This document shows positions 24,376-36,611 of a stretch of 64,000 nucleotides of DNA, one piece after another (within the stretch, counting starts at the first letter, position 1; each line of letters starts with the position of its first letter). The stretch spans positions 44,762,925 through 44,826,924 of the forward strand of contig OV050031.1 of assembly GCA_920105625.2 (NCBI GenBank), read 5' to 3'. A program made the translations under genes and the position numbers. Source of the DNA: Clusia tigrina. Taxonomy: Eukaryota > Arthropoda > Insecta > Diptera > Clusiidae. The notes under the pieces are model-generated. The model was not told where the DNA came from. It was given only the letters and a program-made list of their open reading frames with translations, and did no database searches.

Positions 24376-27300
24376 TTGGAATTTTCAATGGTGATGCAAT
24401 TTGGCTTTAATTAGCATTGGAATTTTTAATTGTATTGCATTTAATTTTAATTGGCATTGGAATTTTCGAAGATAGTGCAATTTAATATTAATTGGCATTG
24501 GAACTTTCCATGGTTTTGCAATTTAATTTTAATAGGCATTGGAATTGTCATTGGTTATGCAATTAATTGTAATTAGCATGGGAATTTTCATTGGTAATAC
24601 AATTTAGTTTTAATTGGCATTGGAATTTTCATTGGTAATGCAATTTAATTTTAATTGGCATTGCAATTTTCAACGGTAATAAAAATTACGTTTAATTGGT
24701 ATTGGAATTTTCAAAGGAAATGCAATTTAATTTTCATTGGCGTGGGAATTTCAAATTAAAATACCATTTAATTTTAACTGGCATTGGATTTTTTAATGGC
24801 AATGCATCTCAATTTTAATTAGTATTGAAAATGTCAATGGTAATGCAATTTTATTCTAATTGGCATTGGAATTGTCAATTATAATACAATTAATTTTAAT
24901 TGGCATTGGAATTGTCAATGGTAATGCAATTTAACTTTAATTAGCAATGGAGTTTTCAATTGTAATGCAATTTAATTTTAATTGGCAATTGAATATTCAA
25001 TGGTAATGCATTTTAATTTAAATTAGCATTGGAATTTTCAATGCTAATGCAATTTAATGTTAATTAGCATACAAATTTTTAATGGTAATTCATATTAATT
25101 GTAATTAGAAATTAAAATTTTCAATAGTCATGAAATTTAATTTTAGTTGGCATTGGAATTTTCAATGGTATTCCAATTGAATTGTAAGTTTTATTTCAAT
25201 TTTCAATGGTAATGCAATTTAAATTTAATTAGCATTGGAATTGTCAATGGTAATGCAATTTTATTTTCATTTGTATTGAAATTTTCAGTGGTACAGATAT
25301 TTAATTGTAATGAGCATTACAATTTTCAATGGTAAAGCAATTGCGTTTTAATTAGCATTGGAATTTTCAATGGTAATGCAATTAAATTTTCATTTCCTTT
25401 GAATTTTTCAATGGTAATACAATTTAATTTGAATTCTCATTGGAATTGTCAATGGAAATGCAATTTAATTGTGATAAGCATTGGAATTTTCAATGGTAAG
25501 GCACTTTAATTTTAATTAGCATTTTTATTTTCAATGGTAATGCAATTTCATTTTGTTTAGCAGTAAAATGTTTAACGGTAGTGCAATTTAATTGAAATTA
25601 GAATTTAAAATTTTTAATAGTAATGCAATTTAATTTAAGTAGCATTGGAATATTCAATGGTAATGCAATTTAACTTTAATTAGCATTGGAATTTTCACTG
25701 ATAATGGAATTTAATTTAATTAAAATTGAATTTGAGTAATGCAACTGAATTTTAATTTGCTTAGAAATTTTCAATGGAAATGCAATTTAATTTTAATTTC
25801 ATTGGTTACGCAATTTAACTTTAATTGGCATTGGAACTTTCAATGGTAATGCAATTTGATTTTAATTGGCATTGGAATTGTCAATGGTAATGAAATTAAA
25901 ATTAAATTGCATTTTCACTTTCATTAGCATTGGAATTGTCAATGGTAAAAAAGATTAATTGTAATTAGCATTGGAATCAATGGTTGTGCAATTTAATTTC
26001 AATTGGCATTGAAATTGTAAATGTTAATGCAACTTAATTTTAATTGGAATTGGAATTTTTAATGGTAAAGCAATTTAATTGTAATTAGCATTGGAGTTGT
26101 TTATGGTAAAGCAATTTTATTTTAATTGTCATTGGAATTGGCAATGGTAATGCAATTTAACTTTAATTCGCATTGGAATTTTCAATGGTAATGCAATTTA
26201 ATTTTAATTAGCATTGGAATTGTCAATGGTAATGCAAATTAATTTTAATTACCAATGGAATTTTCAATGATAATGTATTTTAGTTTGAATTGGTATTGGA
26301 ATATTCAATGGTAATGCAATTTAACTGTAATTTGCATTGGAATTTTCACTGATAATGGAATTTTATTTAATTAACATTGAATTTGAGTAATGCAACTAAA
26401 TATTAATTTGCTTAGAGATTTTCAATGGAAATGCAATTTAATTTTAATTTCATTGGTTACGCAATTTAACTTTAATTGGCATTGGAACTTTCAATGGTAA
26501 TGCAATTTGATTTTAATTGGCATTGGAATTGTCAATGGTAATGAAATTAAAATTAAATTGCACTTTCACTTTAATTAGCATTGGAATTGTCAATGGTTAT
26601 AAAATTTAATTGTAATTAGCATTGGAATTTTCAATGGCAATGCAATTTTATTTTAATTGGCTATGGAATTATCTCTGGTAATGCAATTTAATTTAATTAT
26701 AATTGGCATAGGAACTGTCAATCGTAATGCAATTTCACTTTAATTAGCATTGGAATTTTCAATGGTAATGCAATTAAATTTTCGTTTCCTTTGAATTTTT
26801 CAATGGTAATACAATTTAATTTGAATTGTCATTGGAATTGTCAATGGAAATGCAATTTAATTGTGATAAGCATTGGAATTTTCAATGGTAAGGCACTTTA
26901 ATTTTAATTAGCATTGGTATTTTCAATGGTAATGCAATTTCATTTTGTTTAGCAGTAAAATGTTTAACGGTAGTACAATTTAATTGAAATTAGAATTTAA
27001 AATTTTTAATAGTAATGCAATTTAATTTAAGTAGCATTGGAATATTCAATGGTAATGCAATTTAACTTTAATTAGCATTGGAATTTTCACTGATAATGGA
27101 ATTTAATTTAATTAACATTGAATTTGGGTAATGCAACTGAATTTTAATTTGCTTAGAAATTTTCAATGGAAATGCAATTTAATTTTAATTTCATTGGTTA
27201 CGCAATTTAACTTTAATTGGCATTGGAACTTTCAATGGTAATGCAATTTGAATTTAATTGGCATTGGAATTGTCAATGGTAATGAAATTAAAATTAAATT

Positions 27301-28994
27301 GCATTTTCACTTTCATTAGCATTGGAATTGTCAATGGTTTTAAAGATTAATTGTAATTAGCATTGGAATTTTCAATGGCAATGCAATTTTATTTTAATTG
27401 GCATTGGAATTATCTATTGTAATGCAATTTAATTTAATTTTAATTGGCATCGGAACTGTCAATGGTAATGCAATCTAACTTTAATTAGCATTGGAATTTT
27501 CATATGTATTGCAATTTAATTGGCATTGGAATTGTCGCAGATAATGCAATTTAATTTTAATTGTCATTGGAATTTTCAATGGTAATGCAGTTGAACTTTA
27601 ATTAGCATTGGAATTTTCAATTTAATTATAATTGGCATTGTAATTTTCGAAGATATCTTAATTTAGTTTTAATTGGCATTGGAATCAATGGTTGTGCAAT
27701 TTAGTTTCAATTGGCATTGAAATTGTAAATGTTAATGCAACTTAATTTTAATTGGATTTGGAATTGTTAATGGTAATTTAATTGTAATTAGCATTGGAGT
27801 TGTTTATGCTAAAGCAATTTTATTTTAATTGTCATTGGAATTGTCAATGGTAATGCAGTTTAACTTTAATTCGCATTGGAATTTTCAATGGTAATGCAAT
27901 TTAATTTTAATTAGCATTGGAATTGTCAATGGAAATGCAAATTAATTGTAATTATCAATGGAATTCTCAATGATAATGTATTTTAATTTGAATTGGTATT
28001 GGAATTGTCAATGGTAATGCAATTTTCTATGGTAGAGCAATTTTATTTTAATTAGCAAGAAAATTTTCAGTTTAATGAAATTTAATTGAAATTAGCATTA
28101 ACATTTTCAATGGTAACGCGATTTAATTTTAATTAGCATTGGAATTGTCAATAGTAATGCGAATTAATATAAGTAGCATTGAAATTTTCAATGGTAACGC
28201 AATTTACTTTAGTTAGCATTGATATTTTCAATGAAAAAGCAATTTTATTTTAATTAGCATTAAAATTGTCAATGGTAGTGCAATTTAATTTTAATTGACA
28301 TTGGAATTGTCACTGGTAATGCAATTGAATTTTAATTTGCATTGAAATTTTCAATGGTAATGCAATTTAATTTTAATTAGCATTGGAATTTTCAATGGTA
28401 ATGCAATTAAATTTTCATTTCCTTTGAATTTTTCAATGGTAATACAATTTAATTTGAATTCTCATTGGAATTGTCAATGGAAATGCAATTTAATTGTGAT
28501 AAGCATTGGAATTTTCAATGGTAAGGCACTTTAATTTTAATTAGCATTGGTATTTTCAATAGTAATGCAATTTCATTTTGTTTAGCAGTAAAATGTTTAA
28601 CGGTAGTGCAATTTAATTAAAATTAGAATTTAAAATTTTTAATAGTAATGCAATTTAATTTAAGTAGCATTGGAATATTCAATGGTAATGCAATTTAACT
28701 TTAATTAGCATTGGAATTTTCAAATGTATTTCAATTTAATTGGCATTGGAATTTTCGCAGATAATGCAATTTAATTTTAATTGGAATTGGAATTTTTAAT
28801 GGTAATGCAATTTAATTGTAATTAGCATTGGAATTGTTTTTGGTAAAGCAATTTTATTTTAATTGTCATAGGAATTGTCAATGGTAATGCAATTTAAATT
28901 TAATTAGCATTGGAATTTTCAATGGTAATGCAATTGAATTTTAATTAACATTGGAATTTTCAATGGTAATGCAATTCAATTTTAATTTGCTTTA

Positions 28995-29409
28995 AATTTT
29001 TTAATGGTAATATAATTTAATTGTAATTAGCATTGGAAATCTCAATGGTAATGCAATGAATTTTAATTTACATTGAAATTTTCAATTGTAATGCAATGCA
29101 ATTTTAATTGGCATTGGAATTTTCAATGGTTATGCAATTGAGTTTTAATTTGCATTGAAATTTTCAATGATATTAACTAAAATTAATTTGCATTGCCATG
29201 ATGACATCTATGCTAATTAAATTAAAACAATTACCATTGAAAATTTCAATGCAAATTCAAATTCAATTGCAATACCATTGAAATTTCCAATGCCAATTAA
29301 AATTTGCATTACATTACCATTGACAATTCCAATGCTAATTACAATTAAATTGCATTACCATTGAAAATTTTAATGCTAATTACAATTATATTGCATTGCC
29401 ATTGAAAAT
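28995..29409. repeat. Satellite foldback upstream of LTR 2
   Basis: The + strand monomers end at 29169 and reverse-orientation monomers begin at 29235, with a 65-nt loop. Structure and sequence match the foldback before island 1, with minor changes such as GATGACATC in the loop. Confidence 0.8.
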
Positions 29410-29417
29410 GGTGAAGA

Positions 29418-29443
29418 TGAAATTTGTCCACTGACAAATTTCA
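29418..29443. other. 26-bp perfect hairpin at the LTR left edge, copy 2
   Basis: TGAAATTTGTC pairs with GACAAATTTCA around CACT, as in copy 1. Confidence 0.75.
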
Positions 29444-29838
29444 CCCACACAAAGTCTTGATTGTTCAAAATATAATATAAATCAAAGTAAGCGAGTCAGA
29501 TTTTGATTCGTTTTTTATTCTTCTTTTTGTATGAAACCAATTGTCAATCACGTTAAACATTCAGGGGGTTAAATAGTGATTGAGAATCTTTCAGAGTTTG
29601 GAGTAACACGCGTAGTAAGTAGTAATAACAAATCGAAACATCAAACAAAGAACAATTGCAAAGACCAATAGCCGTTGAAATCTTAATAAGGAAAACGAAA
29701 TAGAATCAACCAACTCCACAGGAGACTGAGGCTTAAATAGTCTCACAGGGACACGCTCACTCCACGGCAAGGACTTATTTCCGTAGACGAACCCTGTACA
29801 TACCTGAGCTTTACCCCGGCTCGGAAAAGTTTATTACA
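29425..29838 (+). mobile_element. LTR, copy 2 (414 bp)
   Basis: It has the same length and termini as copy 1. Diagnostic bases are CGTAGTAAGTAG, shared with copies 3 and 4 (copies 1 and 5 have CGTTCAAAGTAG), GTTAAATAG, and AAGGAAAACG where the other copies have AAGGACAACG. It is followed by a PBS one base after its end. No partner LTR exists nearby. Confidence 0.75.
29471..29482 (+). promoter_or_regulatory. TATA-like element of LTR 2
   Basis: TATAATATAAAT at the same LTR offset (46 bp) as in copy 1; activity inferred only. Confidence 0.5.
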
Positions 29839-29839
29839 G

Positions 29840-29857
29840 TGGCGCCCGAGCAGGGAC
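29840..29857 (+). other. Primer binding site, tRNA-Lys type, copy 2
   Basis: TGGCGCCCGAGCAGGGAC, one base after the LTR. It would pair perfectly with a tRNA ending GTCCCTGCTCGGGCGCCA. I cannot confirm that the host has such a tRNA. Confidence 0.8.
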
Positions 29858-29931
29858 CTGAGACAACAAAACGAAAAGGTACAAGGAAAATCCCTCGGCT
29901 TTCATCGCATGGGGAACATCGTCTAAATAGG

Positions 29932-30090
29932 ATGGTGAAGACGAGTTGGGTATACATCCTTCGAAAGGACAAACTGGTAACCTACAGTACCGAATTCGGT
30001 TTAGATCCTTCAGGAACTGTAGAAAAATTGCGAAGAAATCTCTTTCAGTTCCTGAATTCCACAGTGCTGCATAAAAATGTTCAATTGTAA
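29932..30090 (+). pseudogene. Truncated gag-like N-terminus, copy 2
   Basis: This is a 52-codon frame as in copy 1, with asparagine instead of lysine after the R-R pair (AAT for AAA) and ending Q-L-stop in satellite. A five-codon upstream frame, ATGGGGAACATCGTC then TAA, starts at 29909; copy 1 lacks it because its ATG reads ATA. The element sequence stops at about 30078. It is a fragment of gag with a SAP-like pattern and cannot give a complete protein. Confidence 0.5.
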
Positions 30091-33000
30091 TGCAATTTAA
30101 TTTTAATTAGCATTGGAATTGTCAATGGTAACTCAATTTTATTTTAATTAGCATGGGAATTGTCAATGGTAATGCGAATTAATATAAGTAGCATTGAAAT
30201 TTTCAATGGTAACGCAATTTACTTTAGTTAGCATTGATATTTTCAATGAAAATGCAATTTTATTTTAATTGGCATTAAAGTTGTCAATGGTAGTGCAATT
30301 TAATTTTAATTGACATTGGAATTGTCAATGGTAATGCAATTGAATTTTTATTTGCATTGAAATTTTCAATGGTAATGCAATTTAATTTTAATTGGCATTG
30401 GAACTTTCAATGGTAATGCAATTTGATTTTAATTGGCATTGGAATTGTCAATGGTAATGAAATTAAAATTAAATTGCATTTTCACTTTAATTAGCATTGG
30501 AATTGTCAATAGTAATAAAATTTAATTGTAATTAGCATTGGAATTTTCAATGGCAAAGCAATTTTATTTTAATTGGCAATGGAATTATCTCTGGTAATGC
30601 AATTTAATTTAATTAAAATTGGCATAGGAACTGTCAATGTTAATGCAATTTAACTTTAATTAGGATTGTAATTTTCAATCGTAATGCAATTGAATTTCAC
30701 TTAACATTGGAATTTTCAATGGTAATGCAATTTAATATTAATTTGCTTTAAATTTTTTAATGGTAATATAATTTAATTGTAATTAGCATTGGAAATTTCA
30801 ATGGTAATACAATTTATTTTAATTAGCATTGGCATTTTCAATGGTGACGCAATTTAATTTTAATGGCCGTTGGAATTTTCAATGGTAATGTAATTGAATT
30901 TTAATAGACATTGGATATATTAATGGTAATGCAAATTAATTGTAATTAGCATTGAAATTTTCAATGGCAATGCAATTCAATTTTAATTAACATTGAAATT
31001 GTCAATGATAATTCAACTTTATTTTAACTGGCATTGGAATTGTCAATGTAAATGCAATTTAATTTTAATTAGCATTAAATCTTTGAATGGTAGTGCCATT
31101 TAATTGTAATTAGAAATTAAAATTTTCAATAGTAATGCAATTTAATTTTAATAGGCATTGGAATTTTCAATGGTGATGCAATTTGGCTTTAATTAGCATT
31201 GGAATTTTTAATTGTATTGCATTTAATTTTAATTGGCATTGGAATTTTCGAAGGTATTGCAATTTAATATTAATTGGCATTGGAACTTTCCATGATTTTG
31301 CAATTCAATTTTAATAGGCATTGGAATTGTTATTGGTTATGCCATTAATTGTAATTAGCATGGGAATTTTCAATGGTAATACAATTCAGTTTAAATTGGC
31401 ATTGGAATTTTCAATGTTAATGCAATTTAATTTTAATTGGCATTGCAATTTTCAACGGTAATAAAAATTACTTTTAATTGGTATTGGAATTTTCAAAGGA
31501 AATGCAATTTAATTTTCATTGGCGTTGGAATTTCAAATTAAAATACCATTTAATTTTAACTGGCATTGGAATTTTTAATGGCAAGGCATCTCAATTTTAA
31601 TTTGTATTGAAATTGTCAATGGTAATGCAATTTTATTCTAATTGGCATTGGAATTGTCAATGGTAATGCAATTTACCTTTAGTTAGCAATGGAGTTTTCA
31701 ATTGTAATGCAATTTAATTTTAATTGGCAATTGAATATTCAATGGTAATGCATTTTAATTTAAATTAGCATTGGAATTTTCAATGCTAATGCAATTTAAT
31801 GTTAATTAGCATACAAATTTTTAATGGTAATTCATATTAATTGTAATTAGAAATTCAAATTTTCAATAGTAATGAAGTTTAATTTTAGTTGGCATTGGAA
31901 TTTTCAATGGTATTCTAATTGAATTGTAAGTTGTATTTTAATTTTCAATGGTAATACAATTTAAATTTAATTAGCATTGGAATTGTCAATGGTAATGCAA
32001 TTTTATTTTCATTTGTATTGAAATTTTCAGTGGTACTGCAATTTAATTGTAATGCGCATTACAATTTTCAATGGTAAAGCAATTGCGTTCTAATTAGCAT
32101 TGGAATTTTCAATGGCAATGCAATTTTATTTTAATTGGCAATGGAATTATCTCTGGTAATGCAATTTAATTTAATTATAATTGGCATAGGAACTGTCAAT
32201 GGTAATGCAATTTCACTTTAATTAGCATTGGAATTTTCAATGGTAATGCAATTAAATTTTCGTTTCCTTTGAATTTTTCAATGGTAATACAATTTAATTT
32301 GAATTGTCATTGGAATTGTCAATGGAAATGCAATTTAGTTGTGATAAGCATTGGAATTTTCAATGGTAAGGCACTTTAATTTTAATTAGCATTGGTATTT
32401 TCAATGGTAACTAAATTTTATTTTAATTAGCATGGGAATTGTCAATGGTAATGCAAATTAATTGTAATTACCAATGGAATTTTCAATGATAATGTATTTT
32501 AATTTTAATTGGTATAGGAATTGTCAATGGTAATGCAAATGAATTGTAATTACCAATGGAATTTTCAATGATATTGTATTTTAATTTTAATTGGTATTGG
32601 AATTGTCAATGGTAATGCAATTTTCTATGGTAGAGCAATTTTATTTTAATTAGCAAGAAAATTTTCAGTTGTAATGAAATTTAATTGAAATTAGCATTAA
32701 CATTTTCAATGGTAACGCAATTTAATTTTAATTAGCATTGGAATTGTCAATAGTAATGCGAATTAATATAAGTAGCATTGAAATTTTCAATGGTAACGTA
32801 ATTTACTTTAGTTAGCATTGATATTTTCAATGAAAATGCAATTTTATTTTAATTGGCATTAAAGTTGTCACTGGTAGTGCAATTTAATTTTAATTGACAT
32901 TGGAATTGTTAATGGTAATGCAATTGAATTTTAATTTGCATTGAAATTTTCAATGGTAATGCAATCTAATTTTAATTGGCATTGGAACTTTCAATGGTAA

Positions 33001-35200
33001 TGCAATTTGATTTTAATTGGCATTGGAATTGTCAATGGTAATGAAATTAAAATTAAATTGCATTTTCATTTTAATAAGCATTGGAACTGTCAATGGTAAT
33101 AAAATTTAATTGTAATTAGCATTGGAATTTTCAATGGCAATGCAATTTTATTTTAATTGGCAATGGAATTATCTCTGGTAATGCAATTTAATTTAATTAT
33201 AATTGGCATAGGAACTGTCAATGGTAATGCAATTTAACTCAATTAGCATTGGAATTTTCAATAGTAATGCAATTGAATTTTAATTAACATTGGAATTTCC
33301 AATGGTAATTTAATTTAATATTAATTTGCTTTAAATTTTTTAATGGTAATATAATTTAATTGTAATTAGCATTGGCATTTTCAATGGTGACGCAATTTAA
33401 TTTTAATGGGCGTTGGAATTTTCAATGGTAATGCAATTTAATTTTAATAGACATTGGATATATCAATGGTAATGCAAATTAATTGTAATTAGCATTGAAA
33501 TTTTCAGTGGCAATGCAATTCAATTTTAATTAACATTGAAATTGTCAATGATAATTCAACTTTATTTTAACTGGCATTGGAATTGTCAATGTAAATGCAA
33601 TTTAACTTTAATTAGCTTTAGAATTTTCAATTGTAATGCCATTATTTTTAAATGGCAATGGAATTTTCAATAGTAATGCAATTTAATTTTAATTAGCATT
33701 AAATTTTTAAAGATAATGCAATTTAATTTTAATTAGCATTAAATCTTTGAATGGTAGTGCCATGGTAATGCAATGGCATTGGAATTTTCAATGGTGATGC
33801 AATTTGGCTTTAATTAGCATTGGAATTTTTAATTGTATTGCATTTAATTTTAATTGGCATTGGAATTTTCGAAGATAGTGCAATTTAATATTAATTGGCA
33901 TTGGAACTTTCCATGGTTTTGCAATTTAATTTTAATAGGCATTGGAATTGTCATTGGTTATGCAATTAATTGTAATTAGCATGGGAATTTTCATTGGTAA
34001 TACAATTTAGTTTTAATTGGCATTGGAATTTTCAATGATAATGCAATTTAATTTTAATTGGCATTGCAATTTTCAACGGTAATAAAAATTACTTTTAATT
34101 GGTATTGGAATTTTCAAAGGAAATGCAATTTAATTTTCATTGGCGTTGTAATTTCAAATTAAAATACCATTTAATTTTAACTGGCATTGGAATTTTTAAT
34201 GGCAATGCATCTCAATTTTAATTTGTATTGAAATTGTCAATGGTAATGCAATTTTATTCTAATTGGCATTGGAATTGTCAATGGTAGTGCAATTTACCTT
34301 TAGTTAGCAATGGAGTTTTCAATTGTAATGCAATTTAATTTTAATTGGCAACTGAATATTCAATGGTAATGCATTTTAATTTAAATTAGCATTGGAATTT
34401 TCAATGCTAATGCAATTTAATGTTAATTAGCATACAAATTTTTAATGGTAATTCATATTAATTGTAATTAGAAATTAAAATTTTCAATAGTAATGAAGTT
34501 TAATTTTAGTTGGCATTGGAATTTTCAATGGTATTCCAATTGAATTGTAAGTTGTATTTTAATTTTCAATGGTAATACAATTTAAATTTAATTAGCATTG
34601 GAATTGTCAATGGTAATGCAATTTTATTTTCATTTGTATTGAAATTTTCAGTGGTACTGCAATTTAATTGTAATGCGCATTACAATTCTCAATGGTAAAG
34701 CAATTGCGTTCTAATTAGCATTGGAATTTTCAATGGTAATGCAATTAAATTTTCATTTCCTTTGAATTTTTCAATGGTAATACAATTTAATTTGAATTGT
34801 AATTGGAATTGTCAATGGAAATGCAATTTAGTTGTGATAAGCATTGGAATTTTCAATGGTAAGGCACTTTAATTTTAATTAGCATTGGTATTTTCAATGG
34901 TAACTCAATTTTATTTTAATTAGCATGGGAATTGTCAATGGTAATGCAAATTAATTGTAATTACCAATGGAATTTTCAATGATAATGTATTTTAATTTTA
35001 ATTGGTATTGGAATTGTCAATGGTAATGCTATTTAACTTTAATTCGCATTGGAATTTTCAATGGTAATGCAATTTAATTTTAATTGGCTTTGGAATTGTC
35101 AATGGTAATGCAAATGAATTGTAATTACCAATGGAATTTTCAATGATATTGTATTTTAATTTTAATTGGTATTGGAATTGTCAATGGTAATGCAATTTAA

Positions 35201-35694
35201 CTTAAGTTTCTATGGTAGAGCAATTTTATTTTAATTAGCATGAACATTTTCAGTTGTAATGAAATTTAATTGAAATTAGCATTAACATTTTCAATGGTAA
35301 CGCAATTTAATTTTAATTAGCATTGGAATTGTCAATAGTAATGCGAATTAATATAAGTAGCATTGAAATTTTCAATGGTAACGTAATTTACTTTAGTTAG
35401 CATTGATAATTTCAACGAAAATGCAATTTTATTTTAATGCAATTTAACTTAAGTTTCTATGGTAGAGCAATTTTATTTTAATTAGCATGAACATTTTCAG
35501 TTGTAATGAAATTTAATTGAAATTAGCATTAACATTTTCAATGGTAACGCAATTTAATTTTAATTAGCATTAGAATTGTCAATAGAAATGCGAATTAATA
35601 TAAGTAGCATTGAAATTTTCAATGGTAATGTAATTTACTTTAGTTAGCATTGATATTTTCAATGAAAATGCAATTTTATTTTAATTGGCATTGC
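35201..35694 (+). repeat. 247-bp tandem duplication, second super-unit
   Basis: CTTAAGTTTCTATGGTAGAG occurs at 35201 and 35448. It is the counterpart of the duplication at 23011, about 12190 bp upstream. Confidence 0.8.
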
Positions 35695-35720
35695 ACTACC
35701 ATTGTCAATGGTAGTGCAAT
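35690..35720. repeat. 31-bp perfect palindrome unique to this copy
   Basis: ATTGCACTACCATTG and CAATGGTAGTGCAAT form a 15-bp stem around a single T. Related copies read GGCATTAAAGTTG in place of the left arm, so only the left arm is new here. Confidence 0.85.
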
Positions 35721-36590
35721 TTAATTTTAATTGCCATTGGAATTGTTAATGGTAATGCAATTGAATTTTAATTTGCATTGAAATTTTCAATGGTAATGCA
35801 ATCTAATTTTAATTGGCATTGGAACTGTCAATGGTAATGCAATTTGATTTTAATTGGCATTGGAATTGTCAATGGTAATGAAATTAAAATTAAATTGCAT
35901 TTTCATTTTAATTAGCATTGGAACTGTCAATGGTAATACAATTTAATTGTAATTAGCATTGGAATTTTCAATGGCAATGCAATTTTATTTTAATTGGCAA
36001 TGGAATTATCTCTGGTAATGCAATTTAATTTAATTATAATTGGCATAGGAACTGTCAATGGTAATGCAATTTAACTTTAATTAGCATTGGAATTTTCAAT
36101 AGTAATGCAATTGAATTTTAATTAACATTGGAATTTCCAATGGTAATTCAATTTAATATTAATTTGCTTTAAATTTTTTAATGGTAATATAATTGTAATT
36201 AGCATTGGCATTTTCAATGGTGACGCAATTTAATTTTAATGGGCGTTGGAATTTTCAATGGTAATGCAATTTAATTTTAAGAGACATTGGATATATCAAT
36301 GGTAATGCAAATTAATTGTAATTAGCATTGAAATTTTTAGTGGCAATGCAATTCAATTTTAATTAACATTGAAATTGTCAATGATAATTCAACTTTATTT
36401 TAACTGGCATTGGAATTGTCAATGTAAATGCAATTTAACTTTAATTAGCTTTAGAATTTTCAATTGTAATGCCATTATTTTTAAATGGCAATGGAATTTT
36501 CAATAGTAATGCAATTTAATTTTAATTAGCATTAAATTTTTAAAGATAATGCAATTTAATTTTAATTAGCATTAAATCTTTGAATGGTAG

Positions 36591-36611
36591 TGCCATGGTA
36601 ATGCCATGGCA
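36591..36611. repeat. Short perfect palindrome in satellite
   Basis: TGCCATGG - TAATG - CCATGGCA, the counterpart of 24355-24375. Confidence 0.7.

Larger units (their letters stand above)
20104..28994 (+). repeat. Satellite block between islands 1 and 2
   Basis: This is + strand 41-bp monomers in ~2.5-3 kb modules related to region 1 but more rearranged. Its marker GGCACTTTAATTTTAATTAGC recurs near 22673, 25500, 26892 and 28525. From about 20410 the block aligns with the block after island 2 at an offset close to 12190-12195 bp. No gene or unrelated sequence seen. Confidence 0.9.
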
